Assembly (NCBI GenBank): GCA_947179485.1
Contig: OX359245.1
Location: 80,153,067 to 80,217,066 of the forward strand
Source of the DNA: Allacma fusca
Lineage: Eukaryota; Arthropoda; Collembola; Symphypleona; Sminthuridae
Length of the DNA: 64,000 nt
Reading direction: 5' to 3'
Both the position numbers and the translations under genes were made by a program. The first letter of the stretch is position 1; every line of letters starts with the position of its first letter. This document shows positions 22,633-32,604 of the stretch, piece by piece. The notes below the pieces were generated by a model that was not told where the DNA came from, did not search any database, and saw nothing but the letters and a program-made list of their open reading frames with translations.

Positions 22633-23060
22633 GAACTCAAGATTGAGATTTCAATTCAAGTTTGAGATTCGAATTCAAGCTTGAGATTTCAATTCAAGCT
22701 TGAGATTTCAATTCAAGCTTGAGATTTCAATTCAAGCTTGAGATTTCAATTCAAGCTTGAGATTTCAATTCAAGCTTGAGATTTCAATTCAAGCTTGAGA
22801 TTTCAATTCAAGCTTGAGATTTCAATTCAAGCTTGAGATTTCAATTCAAGCTTGAGATTTCAATTCAAGCTTGAGATTTCAATTCAAGCTTGAGATTTCA
22901 ATTCAAGCTTGAGATTTCAATTCAAGCTTGAGATTTCAATTCAAGCTTGAGATTTCAATTCAAGCTTGAGATTTCAATTCAAGCTTGAGATTTCAATTCA
23001 AGCTTGAGATTTCAATTCAAGCTTGAGATTTTATTTCAAGTTTGAGATTTGAATTCATGT
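22633..23060. repeat. 19-bp minisatellite ATTCAAGCTTGAGATTTCA
   Basis: About 18 nearly perfect tandem copies of a 19-bp unit at 22670-23030, with diverged copies at both edges. Each unit carries the 10-bp palindrome TCAAGCTTGA. The homogeneity points to recent amplification. Confidence 0.92.
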
Positions 23061-23289
23061 GTGAGATAAAGTTTGAGTTTTGATACGCATGTTTGAGTTT
23101 AAAATTTGCATCAAGTTTCAGATTGCTCCAAGTGTCGAAACAAGTTTGAAGTTTGAGGTGAAGTTTGTGATCAAGTTTGGCTTCAACTTCCAAAACTAAA
23201 TTCCGAGTTCGAGTTCAATTTTGAATTCTTGAATTTGGTTTTTGAGTTCAGGTTTGCAGGCCTTTGTGGTTTTAAAGGTTTTTTATTAC

Positions 23290-23790
23290 TTAACAGGGCT
23301 AACCTCATGCTGCAATAATTTCTGATGAACGTTAAGCCATGTCAGGTTTGGGTCAAGTTAAGGTCAAGTTCGGCTAAAGCATTTCACTTATCCTTTATCT
23401 GTGAAATAGGCATCACAATGATATTGGACACTCTGTATAGTCCAAAAGTCGAATATTCTCCATGTTAGGGGAATTACAGGAACCAATCATTTGTGTCTAA
23501 ATATATTCAGTTCTATATTTCTAAAATCAGCAACAATTAATTGTTGGAAAAAATAATTCCAATTATTTAATGTTAGGAATGAATATGTCGTTGGTTTTAA
23601 AATCTTCTTTTGTCTCGTTATCTGTTTTGCAAAAAATACGAGAACGAGATATTTTGAAAACCAGAAAACTAAAGTAAGAAGTCCTTAAAACAGTCATTTT
23701 TCTCCTCAGGTTCCTTCAACGGATATTTCACACCATTCTTTCAACCGAAGTTATTTTGCAGATTCAAAAGAGCAAATGTTTAATAAAAAT
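23290..23790. repeat. Block 3 of unit B
   Basis: Collinear with 56036-56480: phrases TTTCTGATGAACGTTAAGCC, GTCAGGTTTGGGTCAAG, GGACACTCTGTATAGTCC, AGGGGAATTACAGGAA, AAATCAGCAACAATTAATTG and CGAGAACGAGATATTTTGAA. It lies downstream of the NB-ARC gene's last exon, as in copies A, D and E. Confidence 0.75.
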
Positions 23791-24795
23791 CATTTTTCTT
23801 ACCCTACCTTAAACAGCATTGAAACTAAATATTACGTTGTAACAAACAATCGAAACAATCTGCGAACATTAAAATACCTTTGACCAAAATAGGCTAATCT
23901 GAAGCCATGGATCCACTTTTGGTCAATTTTGACCAATGTCTGTACCATGACGTTCTGTGGACTGTTTTGCCAAATCTTTGGCCATGGACCTCCAATGATG
24001 GACGTCCGCACATCGGTGACCAACTATTTGGTTAGAAACTGCCCGGTATTGTGTCGTTCAAGAGCTTATGATAAATAATTGTAAAGTAGAGATAGCTCAC
24101 CCGAGATCCTACTATCTGCAAAGCTATTTGTATATAGCATAGATACATCAAAAGATATTCCAGAAATAATTTTTTACGTGAGCAAACATTTGTAATTCCG
24201 ACAATTCTAAAAACTCTCGACATTGCATCACCTTTTTCAGAGCTGCGACATCATTGTTTGACACGACAATGAAGAAAATGTTTGCAAAAATCAATTATTT
24301 TTAAAATGTTGTAATCGTTTGTTTTGTTCCTTATTTAACATAAAAGGGAGAAAATAGATTTAGGTCATCCTGTACGCGTTGAATTCCAAGAAGAATTCAA
24401 GAGGAGCGTGAGTGTATTTAAAATTCTGCAGTTAGTACAACATTTGCCTTGAATGTTAAGTTTTTGAAATATTCCATTTGCCCAAAAGCTACCAAATTGC
24501 AGACAATAAATCGAATTATATATCGCAAAATATTCTCTGAAATTTTAATACGTAGAAACAATAAAATTTATTTTCAAAAAACTTTAAAAACAGAAACAAA
24601 TTAAAAGCGTTTCTGCTACAGGGAGAAGTCTTTTGGAAAAACAATTAGGGCAAAACCTCAGAGACAACATGTTAGCTAATAGTCTACAAGCGCATGCCTT
24701 TTACAGCACTTTCTGCAGGTCATTTTATCGCTTCAGCAACAACATTTAATTTATCTAAATTATGATTTTACATGCATCAGATTATAGATTTTATT
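23791..24795. other. Gene-free stretch downstream of the NB-ARC gene
   Basis: No supported coding sequence. The segment at 23884-24010 contains TTTGGTCAATTTTGACCAA, a short inverted repeat, and related TGGTC/GACCA words that also occur at 36055-36240, perhaps from an old dispersed element. Confidence 0.5.
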
Positions 24796-24925
24796 TCACA
24801 TGGTACTTACTGCTGGTGGGGCTAAGAATTCCAAGAAGTCCGTCGCCCATTTCGGTTTCCACGAACAGTTTTCTACCTTCACGTGAAATTCTTTCAAACG
24901 ACTTCTTTTACCATATCTCGGGAAT
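24796..24925 (-). CDS. NB-ARC gene, last exon of the 3' module (exon 7)
   Basis: The acceptor is TTTTTTTCAG with the exon starting at 24925. Phase 2 entry matches the donor at 27592. It reads FPRYGKRSRLKEFHVKVENC, then SWKPKWATDFLEFLAPPA, and homologous exons at 15685-15847 and 56932-57034 share LKEF...VENC.RKP.WA. A GTAAGT donor lies at 24810-24805. Without splicing, the frame adds VSTM and stops at TGA 24796-24798, and an AATAAA signal overlaps the end directly (24790-24795 on the minus strand). I therefore favour a terminal exon, though splicing to something further left cannot be excluded. The intron to exon 6 is 2.7 kb. Confidence 0.7.
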
Positions 24926-25439
24926 CTGAAAAAAAGTTATACATCAAATTGGAAGTGATTCTCGAGTTTCAAATGAAAATCAAGCTTCAAATGTTCATTG
25001 AAATTTTATTTTGTTTTCAGTTAAATTTTTTGTTTGAACTCAAAGTAAAAGTTTACAATCTTTATGACCAAAGCTTGAGCGGTCATTCTGTCATGAAACG
25101 TTAGAGCTTTAAATTGTTTCCTCGAAAACTTCAGGTTTTGAAACTCAAGTGGTTCAATGCATCGGAAGAGTAAAATTTGGATTCCTGTTCCACTTTTACA
25201 ATTATTACACTCGTTCTACATTCAAAAAACGTCCCAGGTGTTCAGAGGTGGTTTTCCAGATTGTAAATAGTACGTGGATGATTGTGTTTTGCGGAAAATG
25301 ATGCTCCAACAATGTGTGTTGGTATAAAAGTTCATGACCAGCGGTAATAAAAATAAAATGTGAATTTGAAGTGTTAGCCGAAATTGCTTATGAGAAATAA
25401 CACTGAGAAAGTACACTTTGACATTTCCCACTTTGATAT

Positions 25440-25765
25440 TTTTTGGTCGTAAATATTTGCGCGTGCTGTTGCTCAGCTCAAATCAAAATTTAGAAGAAAC
25501 GAAATGTGACACTGAAGTCAATTGTCACTGGAAATCTGGTGCCAGGGAAAAAGCAATGCCCTCAATTGTTTTATATTTCACGTTTTTTAAAAAAGGAAAA
25601 TTTCCATTTAAGTGTTATTAAATATTTTTATAACAGCCATGACATCTATGATAAAACGATAAATTGCTATTTAATAGTGCTGGAGGGACATTCCTCAGCG
25701 TGCTTGCAATATTTGGTAAAAGCAAATGCAATTAATTCTTTCATTTTGAATTCAATAATTTGACT
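25440..25765. repeat. Dispersed repeat, partner at 46664-46935
   Basis: Shared phrases are GTAAATATTTGCGC, GCTC-AATCAAAATTTAG, GAAATGT...CTGAAGTC, TTGTTTTATATTTC, ACA(A)CAGCCA, CTATGATAAAACGA and AATTTGAC. The partner precedes unit C, so this may be another fragment of the duplicated region. Overlapping open readings are not conserved. Confidence 0.6.
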
Positions 25766-26930
25766 TCAAATTTGTTGCCGTGGTTTGACATATTTTCAAA
25801 AACAAGAAACTATCTATAAGAACAGATTTCCTGCATCTCTGCAAATTAAAACATTAGATAAAAAAATTGTTTAGTTACAACGTATTCTTAATAATCTTAT
25901 CGTAAGATACATTTCCTGCTAACGTAAATTTTTCCCAATATTTTGTTTAAATTAGTTCACTGAATCTTCAGTTTTGAAGAAAACGTTCTTTCAATTTAAA
26001 AAAAAAATCAAGTGAAGCAGATTCCTCGCTACCTGTGCAATCTACTGTTTAGGTTTTTTAACGGTACCTTCTGAAAGTACACGAAAAATTCACTCCAGTT
26101 ACTTGAGTTAACAAACATTGCCCGGCATACTTGGCAAGTTGCCCAAAATGCCGTGCATTTCCAAATCGATATACCCTACTCACACCTAACCATGACTGCC
26201 GAGTATTTGGATACGATGAGATTTCGAACATTCTGACGATTTTCCACCATCAGACACTTTCCCCGCGCTTGTGAATATGACTTTCTCAGGCACTCAAAAA
26301 ACATAAAGTATTAAAAGAAACAAGTGATTGATCTTCAGGAAAATCATTTTCGAGCCTTGATGAACCTCAATATTGCGCCAAATCAATGAAAATTGTTTTT
26401 TAGAAAATCTGGACAAGAATTTGTTGCAAACTAAAAAATCTAGTATGTTCTAAATCCCTACCTTGAGGCAATATAAGGAGGAAGATGGACGATGGTGACC
26501 CTGTATATTGTTGGAATACAAATAAAATGGGCTAAATGCATTTTCTGTTTAATGTCCTAACAAAAATAAATTAATGCGTGTTATCTAAAAAGAACAATAT
26601 AGTGGTTCAATTAGATTTAAGTACCTATAAAGTTGATTATGTTTTTAGCTGTTTACGCTTTTTAGTTTGCTTTGTTGAAATTTAGTGCACATTAATTTGT
26701 ATCGAAAATGTATCCAGCTTTTCTGCTTCACATTCAATTCTACATACATACCGCTCTAAACGATATGAAAAAACCTGGATCATTTATACTCGAAAATAAC
26801 CCGTAGCAAATTCTTGTCTTAATGACCTGTTTAAAGTGACTTTGGGAGTTCTAATTGTAAGGCGTGCTATGTTGTGCTCGAAATTAGTTGCTATACATGA
26901 GAAATGCATACCTCGTTAGATACACTCTAG
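25766..26930. other. Intronic, no gene seen
   Basis: Lies in the intron between exons 6 and 7 of the NB-ARC gene. AT-rich, with no supported feature. Confidence 0.5.
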
Positions 26931-27128
26931 ATTTGGTGGCTATTATTCCAATCTATTGTATTTGATTGGGGACTATTCTGGGACAATGCATGGCTGCGAG
27001 TAACAAAAGAAACTATAACTGATAGTGAGCGTCTTAAGGAAGTATCAAAATCATTTCCTTGGATTTTTTGCTTCCTTATTCTTGGAGCAATTTGGAGTTT
27101 AGAAACATTCAGTGAAGAAGTTGCATAA
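26931..27128 (+). CDS. Possible exon with EXS/XPR1-like motif, antisense in the NB-ARC intron
   Basis: After a CTCTAG acceptor, 65 codons are open to TAA 27126-27128 with no start needed. It reads FQSIVFDWGLFWDNAWLRVT, then SKSFPWIFCFLILGAIWSLE. DWGLF followed by a leucine-arginine pair and a later aromatic membrane segment ending in W recalls the EXS domain of XPR1-type phosphate exporters (DWGLF...FLRE...ILRFAW). The likeness is short, from memory, and no flanking exon was found. It could be a lone captured exon or chance; seven tryptophans make chance less likely. Confidence 0.25.
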   Translation: MWWLLFQSIVFDWGLFWDNAWLRVTKETITDSERLKEVSKSFPWIFCFLILGAIWSLETFSEEVA

Positions 27129-27591
27129 AGCCACCCTCTAAATGTGTAATGATGTCATTACGCTTCAAAAGACAGATCCTATGGGTTCGCAAAATAACAC
27201 CAGTATAAATTAGAACTATTCAACTGATTTTGAAATTGTGTCATAACCGAACAATACTTTTAAAGGGAATTTTACAATCTAAATCCACATTGCAGTTTGT
27301 AACACATAATGATAAATATTATGTATTTTGGACGGATATGTCCCATTAGTTCAACTGCATTTAATCCATTATGAGTTACTGAAGGTCACAATATTACTTT
27401 TAGTCAATTTTTATGCAAATAGTTAGTTTTAGCCAACCGTAGTCGTCAAATACCCTTCGACCCTTTGTTTTTAACTTCGTTTCCTTAATGTTACGGAAGT
27501 CCATTACTTTAAATTGTATGTAAATGAGAAACGTGTTTCCCTCGTAACACGTGACCAGAGTATGCAAACACCAAGGACACTAAACACTTAC

Positions 27592-27761
27592 ATTTCAAGG
27601 ACAAATCGTCTGTTTGATTTGCATTTCTGTATTAGTTCTTTCAACGCATTCTGAAATGCTGGTTCGATACGGCTGTTGTAGTTATCACAGACCATCTTGT
27701 CAGCATCAAATAGGGAAATAACGACGAAAGATATGCGGAAAAATGTATCTTCAGGGTATAC
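27592..27761 (-). CDS. NB-ARC gene, module exon 6
   Basis: Acceptor TTTTAG, donor GTAAGT, 170 bp, entry phase 0 and exit phase 2. It reads VYPEDTFFRISFVVISLFDA, then DKMVCDNYNSRIEPAFQNAL. Homologous exons of exactly 170 bp at 16095-16264, 57294-57463 and 62354-62523 share LR(L/I)S.VVI.LFDAD and the following LEP..EKSL pattern. The domain is not recognised. Confidence 0.8.
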
Positions 27762-27854
27762 CTAAAATTCAAATCTATTTGTTTAAGAGTTCTAAAATAT
27801 TAAAGGACAACTTTTTAAATTAATTTCCTAACATTATTTTAAAATGAAACTTAC

Positions 27855-27976
27855 ATAATCCAAAGCAATTGTTTCCAAATAGAATTTGGCGACGTCCATA
27901 AATGCCTTTACGAACTCCGGATATTTGATGAATTTGTCACTGTTTTTTAGTTTCTCCCAGACGTTCAGCAAATTGC
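27855..27976 (-). CDS. NB-ARC gene, module exon 5
   Basis: Acceptor TTCCAG, donor GTAAGT, 122 bp, entry phase 1 and exit phase 0. It reads GNLLNVWEKLKNSDKFIKYP, then EFVKAFMDVAKFYLETI. Homologues at 16478-16599, 57550-57671 and 62610-62731 are also 122 bp and share NLLxVW, FVNAF and CLEN. The pattern is predicted helical. Confidence 0.8.
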
Positions 27977-28196
27977 CTGGAATATTTAAAAATGTGTGAC
28001 TTGTTGTAATTCAACTCAACAAAAACTTCCGAACAAACGCGAAACTGTTGTATTTGCAAAAGTAATGCCAATATTTAATCTTTTGCTTAAGTTTTTGAAT
28101 TATCTGTCAATGCTCCATAAACTAAGCAATCCAACTCCGCAGTACTTAATTATAATTAGTTGTTTGAGTGAATAAGTAAATACACATTAAACTTGC

Positions 28197-28341
28197 CTAG
28201 GTACAGCCAAAAGTTCCTCTTACACAGATCGTGCTTTTCTTCATCATTTGTGAATTTAAGAGAATCAGTGAACCATTGGAGACCGAAGACCTTAAATATT
28301 CCATTAAAGCTGTGTTTATCGTCTGTTGTTAGGTGTTCATC
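28197..28341 (-). CDS. NB-ARC gene, module exon 4 with a GC donor
   Basis: Acceptor AATTTAG at 28342, entry phase 0, 145 bp. The end reads CTAG|GCAAGT, a GC-AG intron, and an identical GC donor is present in the three homologous exons (16761, 57833, 62893). It reads DEHLTTDDKHSFNGIFKVFG, then LQWFTDSLKFTNDEEKHDLC. The entry phase fits the phase 0 donor of exon 2 at 32259, so the module can join the NB-ARC part in frame across a 3.9-kb intron. More exons may lie between. Confidence 0.78.
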
Positions 28342-28359
28342 CTAAATTATAATGAAAAA

Positions 28360-29540
28360 ATTAAGAAATTATTTACAGTTTAAATTTCAAAACAAAACGG
28401 CAACGTTTTACATTACTAATTGTACAATGATTTTCTAAAGGGTGACAACAAATCATTTACACCCCACAAGCACATATTGAACATATTAAAATCCCATGCA
28501 TTAGAAAACCATTCCCCAGATTATTCCCTGATAGGAAAGATTTGAACAATTGTGGGAAAAATCCTGTCAAATTTGTGCACACTGGTTTGCACATAAGTTG
28601 ATGGAATAGACGATGGTAAATTTTATCCCTCAAATGTGAGCAATGACATTGGTTTATGCTGCACAATTGCGAACGACGTCAAATTCTGTAACTTTTTTAC
28701 AATTGTCCGCGTAGTTTTGGGGGAAGCACAGTTTGTGCACAAATATTCCACCGAATTCAAAATCAAATATATCTCAAAACGTGTGGATACCACCGTTAGG
28801 CAAGTGGAGCAATTATTTTAGTATTAATTATTTAGCAAGGATTTTGTAAAAATATTCCTGATTTCTGGATTAAAAGTTTTGCTTGTGTAAATCGTGATTT
28901 AGAGTCCCTTTATGAACTTTACTTTTGTTTAATTTTTAAACGGAGGTTCTTTTCAGTTGATTACTTTTAAAAGTAATAGTAACTTTCTCATAATTTTGTA
29001 TAATAATTCCATTCAGGAGTTTATCAAGTTGTGAAATCGTAGTTGAAATGGTCTGGAAAATACGTAAAATTCAAACAAATAAAAACAACAATTCATCTAG
29101 ATATACATTTGGCACGTATTTTCTTGAGTTATGTGACTATTTTTGATTTGATTTGGAATAGCAATATAACTACAATTTAATTCTGATTGTTATTAAAAAC
29201 ATTCTGTTGCCTGATCTTCTCTAAAGTTGTAATTATTTAGAATAAATGAATGGTTCACATTTGAAAATCCAGTAAACAAGCAAACTTCCTTTTGTATTCC
29301 TTCAGATGTTTAAATATTTTTCCAGACTGATTTGTTTGTACCAATTGTTTTATATTTTCACATAAGCTTACCCGCGAATTCAATATTGTGTCGTAAATAA
29401 AATTATTCAAATTTTAAAATTTCAGTGACACCAGAAACTTGAAATAAAATTGGATTACATTGAACATGGTAGATTTTAATTTTCATGTATCTCTATCCTT
29501 TAAAATACCTTCACAATTAATTTCCTGAACATGCAAAACA
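28360..29540. other. Intronic, no gene seen
   Basis: AT-rich intron sequence. Short readings at 28457-28666 (minus) and 28636-28821 (plus) overlap each other and lack splice or motif support. Confidence 0.5.
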
Positions 29541-29551
29541 TGCAATACAAT

Positions 29552-29707
29552 TTACAAGGGAAACCTTCGGGGTGTAAACTCTAGATCGAATCCAGACTTT
29601 GGGTGCTGATAGGTTTCAAAGACAATGTCAAAGCCCTCAATAAGTTTGAGCCAGTTCGACTTGGGTCCGGTGCTAGAGGACGCTAAATATGAATTTCCCA
29701 GCACGAA
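29552..29707 (-). CDS. NB-ARC gene, candidate alternative terminal exon
   Basis: After the acceptor TTTATAG, entry phase 0, 51 codons are open to TAA 29552-29554. It reads FVLGNSYLASSSTGPKSNWL, then KLIEGFDIVFETYQHPKSGF. The in-frame TAG of the acceptor rules out extension to the right, so it needs an upstream exon. Exon 2 (phase 0 donor at 32259) fits, giving a protein of about 661 residues without the 3' module. No internal donor gives a frame compatible with exon 4, so I read it as a mutually exclusive 3' end or the true end of the NB-ARC transcript. No homologue was seen in copies A, D or E. Confidence 0.6.
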   Translation of the reverse strand, partial: FVLGNSYLASSSTGPKSNWLKLIEGFDIVFETYQHPKSGFDLEFTPRRFPL

Positions 29708-29959
29708 CTATAAATTAAAGCGTAATCATTTTAAATTTTCCTTCTAAATTTCTTAGAAATTAAATTGTTAGGATTTCTTATCTAAAATTGAATTGCCAAT
29801 CTGAGTCAATTAGGGAGCTTTGGTCATAACTCTTTAAATTAATAAACCCCTCTGGAATCGCTTTACAGGAATTTCCAATATTGGTGTTTTATTTGCCCCT
29901 GCACTGTATTCAGTGTACCAATAAGTCTTTTTTAACCAATTTAGGAAGTAATCATTTGC

Positions 29960-31560
29960 TCATGTTTCTGCAAATATTTTTACACGTATTTTAAAATTCA
30001 TTTCACAAAGTTCTTGTAATTGAAAATTACGACGTGTCCCGTTAAAAAAGAAACCCAAGTTGCACACATCTATTTAAAGTTGCTTGGATGTCCGACGAAG
30101 TGGAGTAGATGATTTTGCGATTTTTGCGTAATTTACACTTTTATGTTTTTTTCGTTTCGGTGTTGATTGAAATCTTTTGACAAAATGACCATGTAATTAG
30201 AACAACCATTTTTTAAGAAGAATTTCTAGCGTAAATGTTTTAGAAAGTTGACATATTGGAGTAAGATTTTAAAAATATTTTCCAATATAAAGAGGCGGCA
30301 AGAATTCTGATAACCGCGTTACAAAAACTTCGTTCCGTTGTTTAGAAGAATATTTGGTAACGTTATTAGTAGAATCATTTCATAGATGTTAGGGTGAAAA
30401 AATTTTTCTACAAACAGCATATTGAAGTTTATTTCGAGACGCCATTTATTATTATTTATTTTATTATTTAGTATGAATAAATGGCTAAATCATGAACTTC
30501 ACATTGTTATTACTCCAACCGACCTCAAGATAAATTTCCTTAACCTAGCTTAATGTTTTTATCAGGCACACCTGCAATGCTCAACAAAGAGAACTTTGTG
30601 GAATGCATTTGGGGAAAAATGCTCAAATCATGCCATCCTCCTTCGTGCGATCTAACAAGTAACCATCACTACATGCAAAACGTAATCGTTATAAGGTATT
30701 GTGTGAGCTTATATATTTGGCAAAATGAGCCATCTCGCTCTGGTTTGCGAGGGAAATCGTACAAAAGTTTTGAAAACGTAAAAAATATTAAATTTCTCCA
30801 GTTTCGACTAAACTGATTTCAGATTTCCCACAATTTGTTTTATAGTGGCTCCAAAATCATGACGCAGCGTTTAGTGCAATTTCCCAAAGCAAGTTTTTTT
30901 GAGGGGCCAGAATTTTTGAAAGGATTGAATTGTTTCTCCAAGTTTCAAGTTTTACAAAAAAGCACCCCAGCTAGCACTGGAAGAACATAATGATTTCAGA
31001 ATGATTTCAGTGGCACTGTAGGGTACTGTTCATAATTACAACAGCACTTTTTCATTATGAAATCAAAACAATGCCACTATGATCCTGAAATGTTCACTTA
31101 TTCGGCTCATTAAGCTGTCGTAATTATATCAAAAATAATTCTTGCGTGTAGGGAATTTAAGACCAGATTATAAGGCAACAGTACTTCCCTCTAACAGTAA
31201 TCAAAGAATGTATTCCCTTGCTACCACTACTTCCTGTACGGCAAATACCAATTTGATAATAATTAGACCGTACAAACTAAGTCAAAACTATGAATATAAA
31301 ATGAAATCAAAGTCACAATAAATATAACGATTGGAAATAAATACTTTTTTCTTGAATATTTCCAAGAAAACACTACGTCCATCTATACACCAATTCCCTT
31401 CCTCAAAATATCGCAAGTGTAAAACACCCTCATTTTAAATTATAAAAACAAATTACACTCAAGACAGAGTATTGTAACTGTATAAATGCGAGGCTTGATT
31501 CGCATAGAGGAAAAATGAATTTTTGTTGATTGCACTGATGAAAAATGTAAACAAAAATAT
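29960..31560. other. Intronic, no gene seen
   Basis: AT-rich sequence without a supported gene. At 30970-31090 an imperfect inverted pair (GATTTCAGTGGCACTGT and AATGCCACTATGATCCTGAA) suggests an old foldback element, not delimited. The plus-strand reading 30553-30816 has no motif. Confidence 0.45.
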
Positions 31561-31573
31561 TATGTTAAATGCT

Positions 31574-31860
31574 CTTATTCAGCGTGTAAGGTGTAAGTAT
31601 GTATACATGATCTTCATTTGTATATGCTTAACTCACTTCACCTCACTAATGACCTAAGTCTACATTTTAGTCTAGAAAACCCGGGAACACTGAATTCGTG
31701 AGGTATAATAATTTAAAATCCACTGTACCTCATTCACAATCTGGTCAAATAAATTGACTTATAAAAATTTATTTCACGTTTAAAAATTATTACTTTTAAG
31801 TGAATCAGGAATGATGAAGGCACACCATTAATAAAACAACTAGGAATTGGCCTACTTGGA
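31574..31860. repeat. Dispersed repeat, partner at 8755-9030
   Basis: Second copy of the roughly 280-bp dispersed repeat (GTAAGGTGTAAGTATGT, then CTAGAAAACCCGGGAACACT, then TTTATTTCACGTTTAAAAAT, then AAGGCACACCATTAATAAA). It sits in the intron between exon 2 and the downstream exons. Confidence 0.65.
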
Positions 31861-32258
31861 GGAAGGGATATTTCCATCCCATATGGACAACAATATAGGA
31901 ATTTTAATTTCATAATATAACCTTAATATTCTGGAAAATAAAAGCCACAACATTAAAAACATTAAAGGAATCAAAACGATGTGAAGAAATTATTAAACCA
32001 AACGTGACTGCAGAAATTGAAAATGCATGTGTGAATGCTCAAAAAGGATTTTGGTACCTTGATTACTTGTTACATTACACAAATTGTGTCAGTCGTTCAC
32101 AAGTAGCAGCCATATTGCTAACTTACACCAGTGTAACTTTAAAAAGTCATTTTAAAAGATATTTTGATCGAACGTTTAAGTATTTGTTTCAGCTTAGGTT
32201 TCGCCTAAGGGTTTGTGATGAAATGTAGACTTCATAAAATGAACCAAAGCGTACTTAC

Positions 32259-32486
32259 CAATGAAGTCTTCCACAAGTAAGTCCGAAGTTCCTTTGGTGG
32301 ACAATCAAATAGTTTTTTGAGGAATGCAGAATCTCCACTGACATTTCGAGTACTCTTCTTTCCATAGATTGTTATGAGGAGGTTACAAGGTTCGGTGATC
32401 AGTATCCCCAATTTCTCATTTGTAAATTCCATGCAACAGCTAATTATAAAAGAATTGAATCTTTCCCTCCTTAAAGGCATCGGTAC
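32259..32486 (-). CDS. NB-ARC gene, exon 2
   Basis: Acceptor TTGCAATTAG, donor TTG|GTAAGT, 228 bp, phase 0 at both ends, 76 codons. It reads VPMPLRRERFNSFIISCCME, then FTNEKLGILITEPCNLLITI, and ends CPPKELRTYLWKTSL. It joins the exon 1 donor CAG|GTGTGT in frame. No domain recognised; probably part of the helical region after the NTPase. Confidence 0.75.
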
Positions 32487-32604
32487 CTAATTGCAAAAAT
32501 AATTAACAGCTTTAAGTGATTGATTGATTGTGGATAAAGCTTCCTGTCAAAATGTTTAATACTCTTTTCAGTAAGTTTAGTACGTATTTGCGTGAGATAC
32601 ACAC

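Noticed and set aside
22241..22640. Asn/Ser- and Leu/Asp-rich readings
   Set aside because: Same cause: irregular GATCAAGTTTGAG tandem repeat read in different frames.
22633..23060. CRISPR-like regular repeats
   Set aside because: Head-to-tail minisatellite without unique spacers, in eukaryotic sequence.
26458..26500. Short terminal exon candidate (VTIVHLPPYIASR) after exon 6
   Set aside because: The phase fits, but the exon at 24796-24925 has clear homology to the last exon of copies A and D and a better acceptor.
32512..32604. Extension of NB-ARC exon 1 to its own stop (30 extra codons)
   Set aside because: Possible as a retained intron, but CAG|GTGTGT is followed by an in-phase exon 2, so I treat it as intron.
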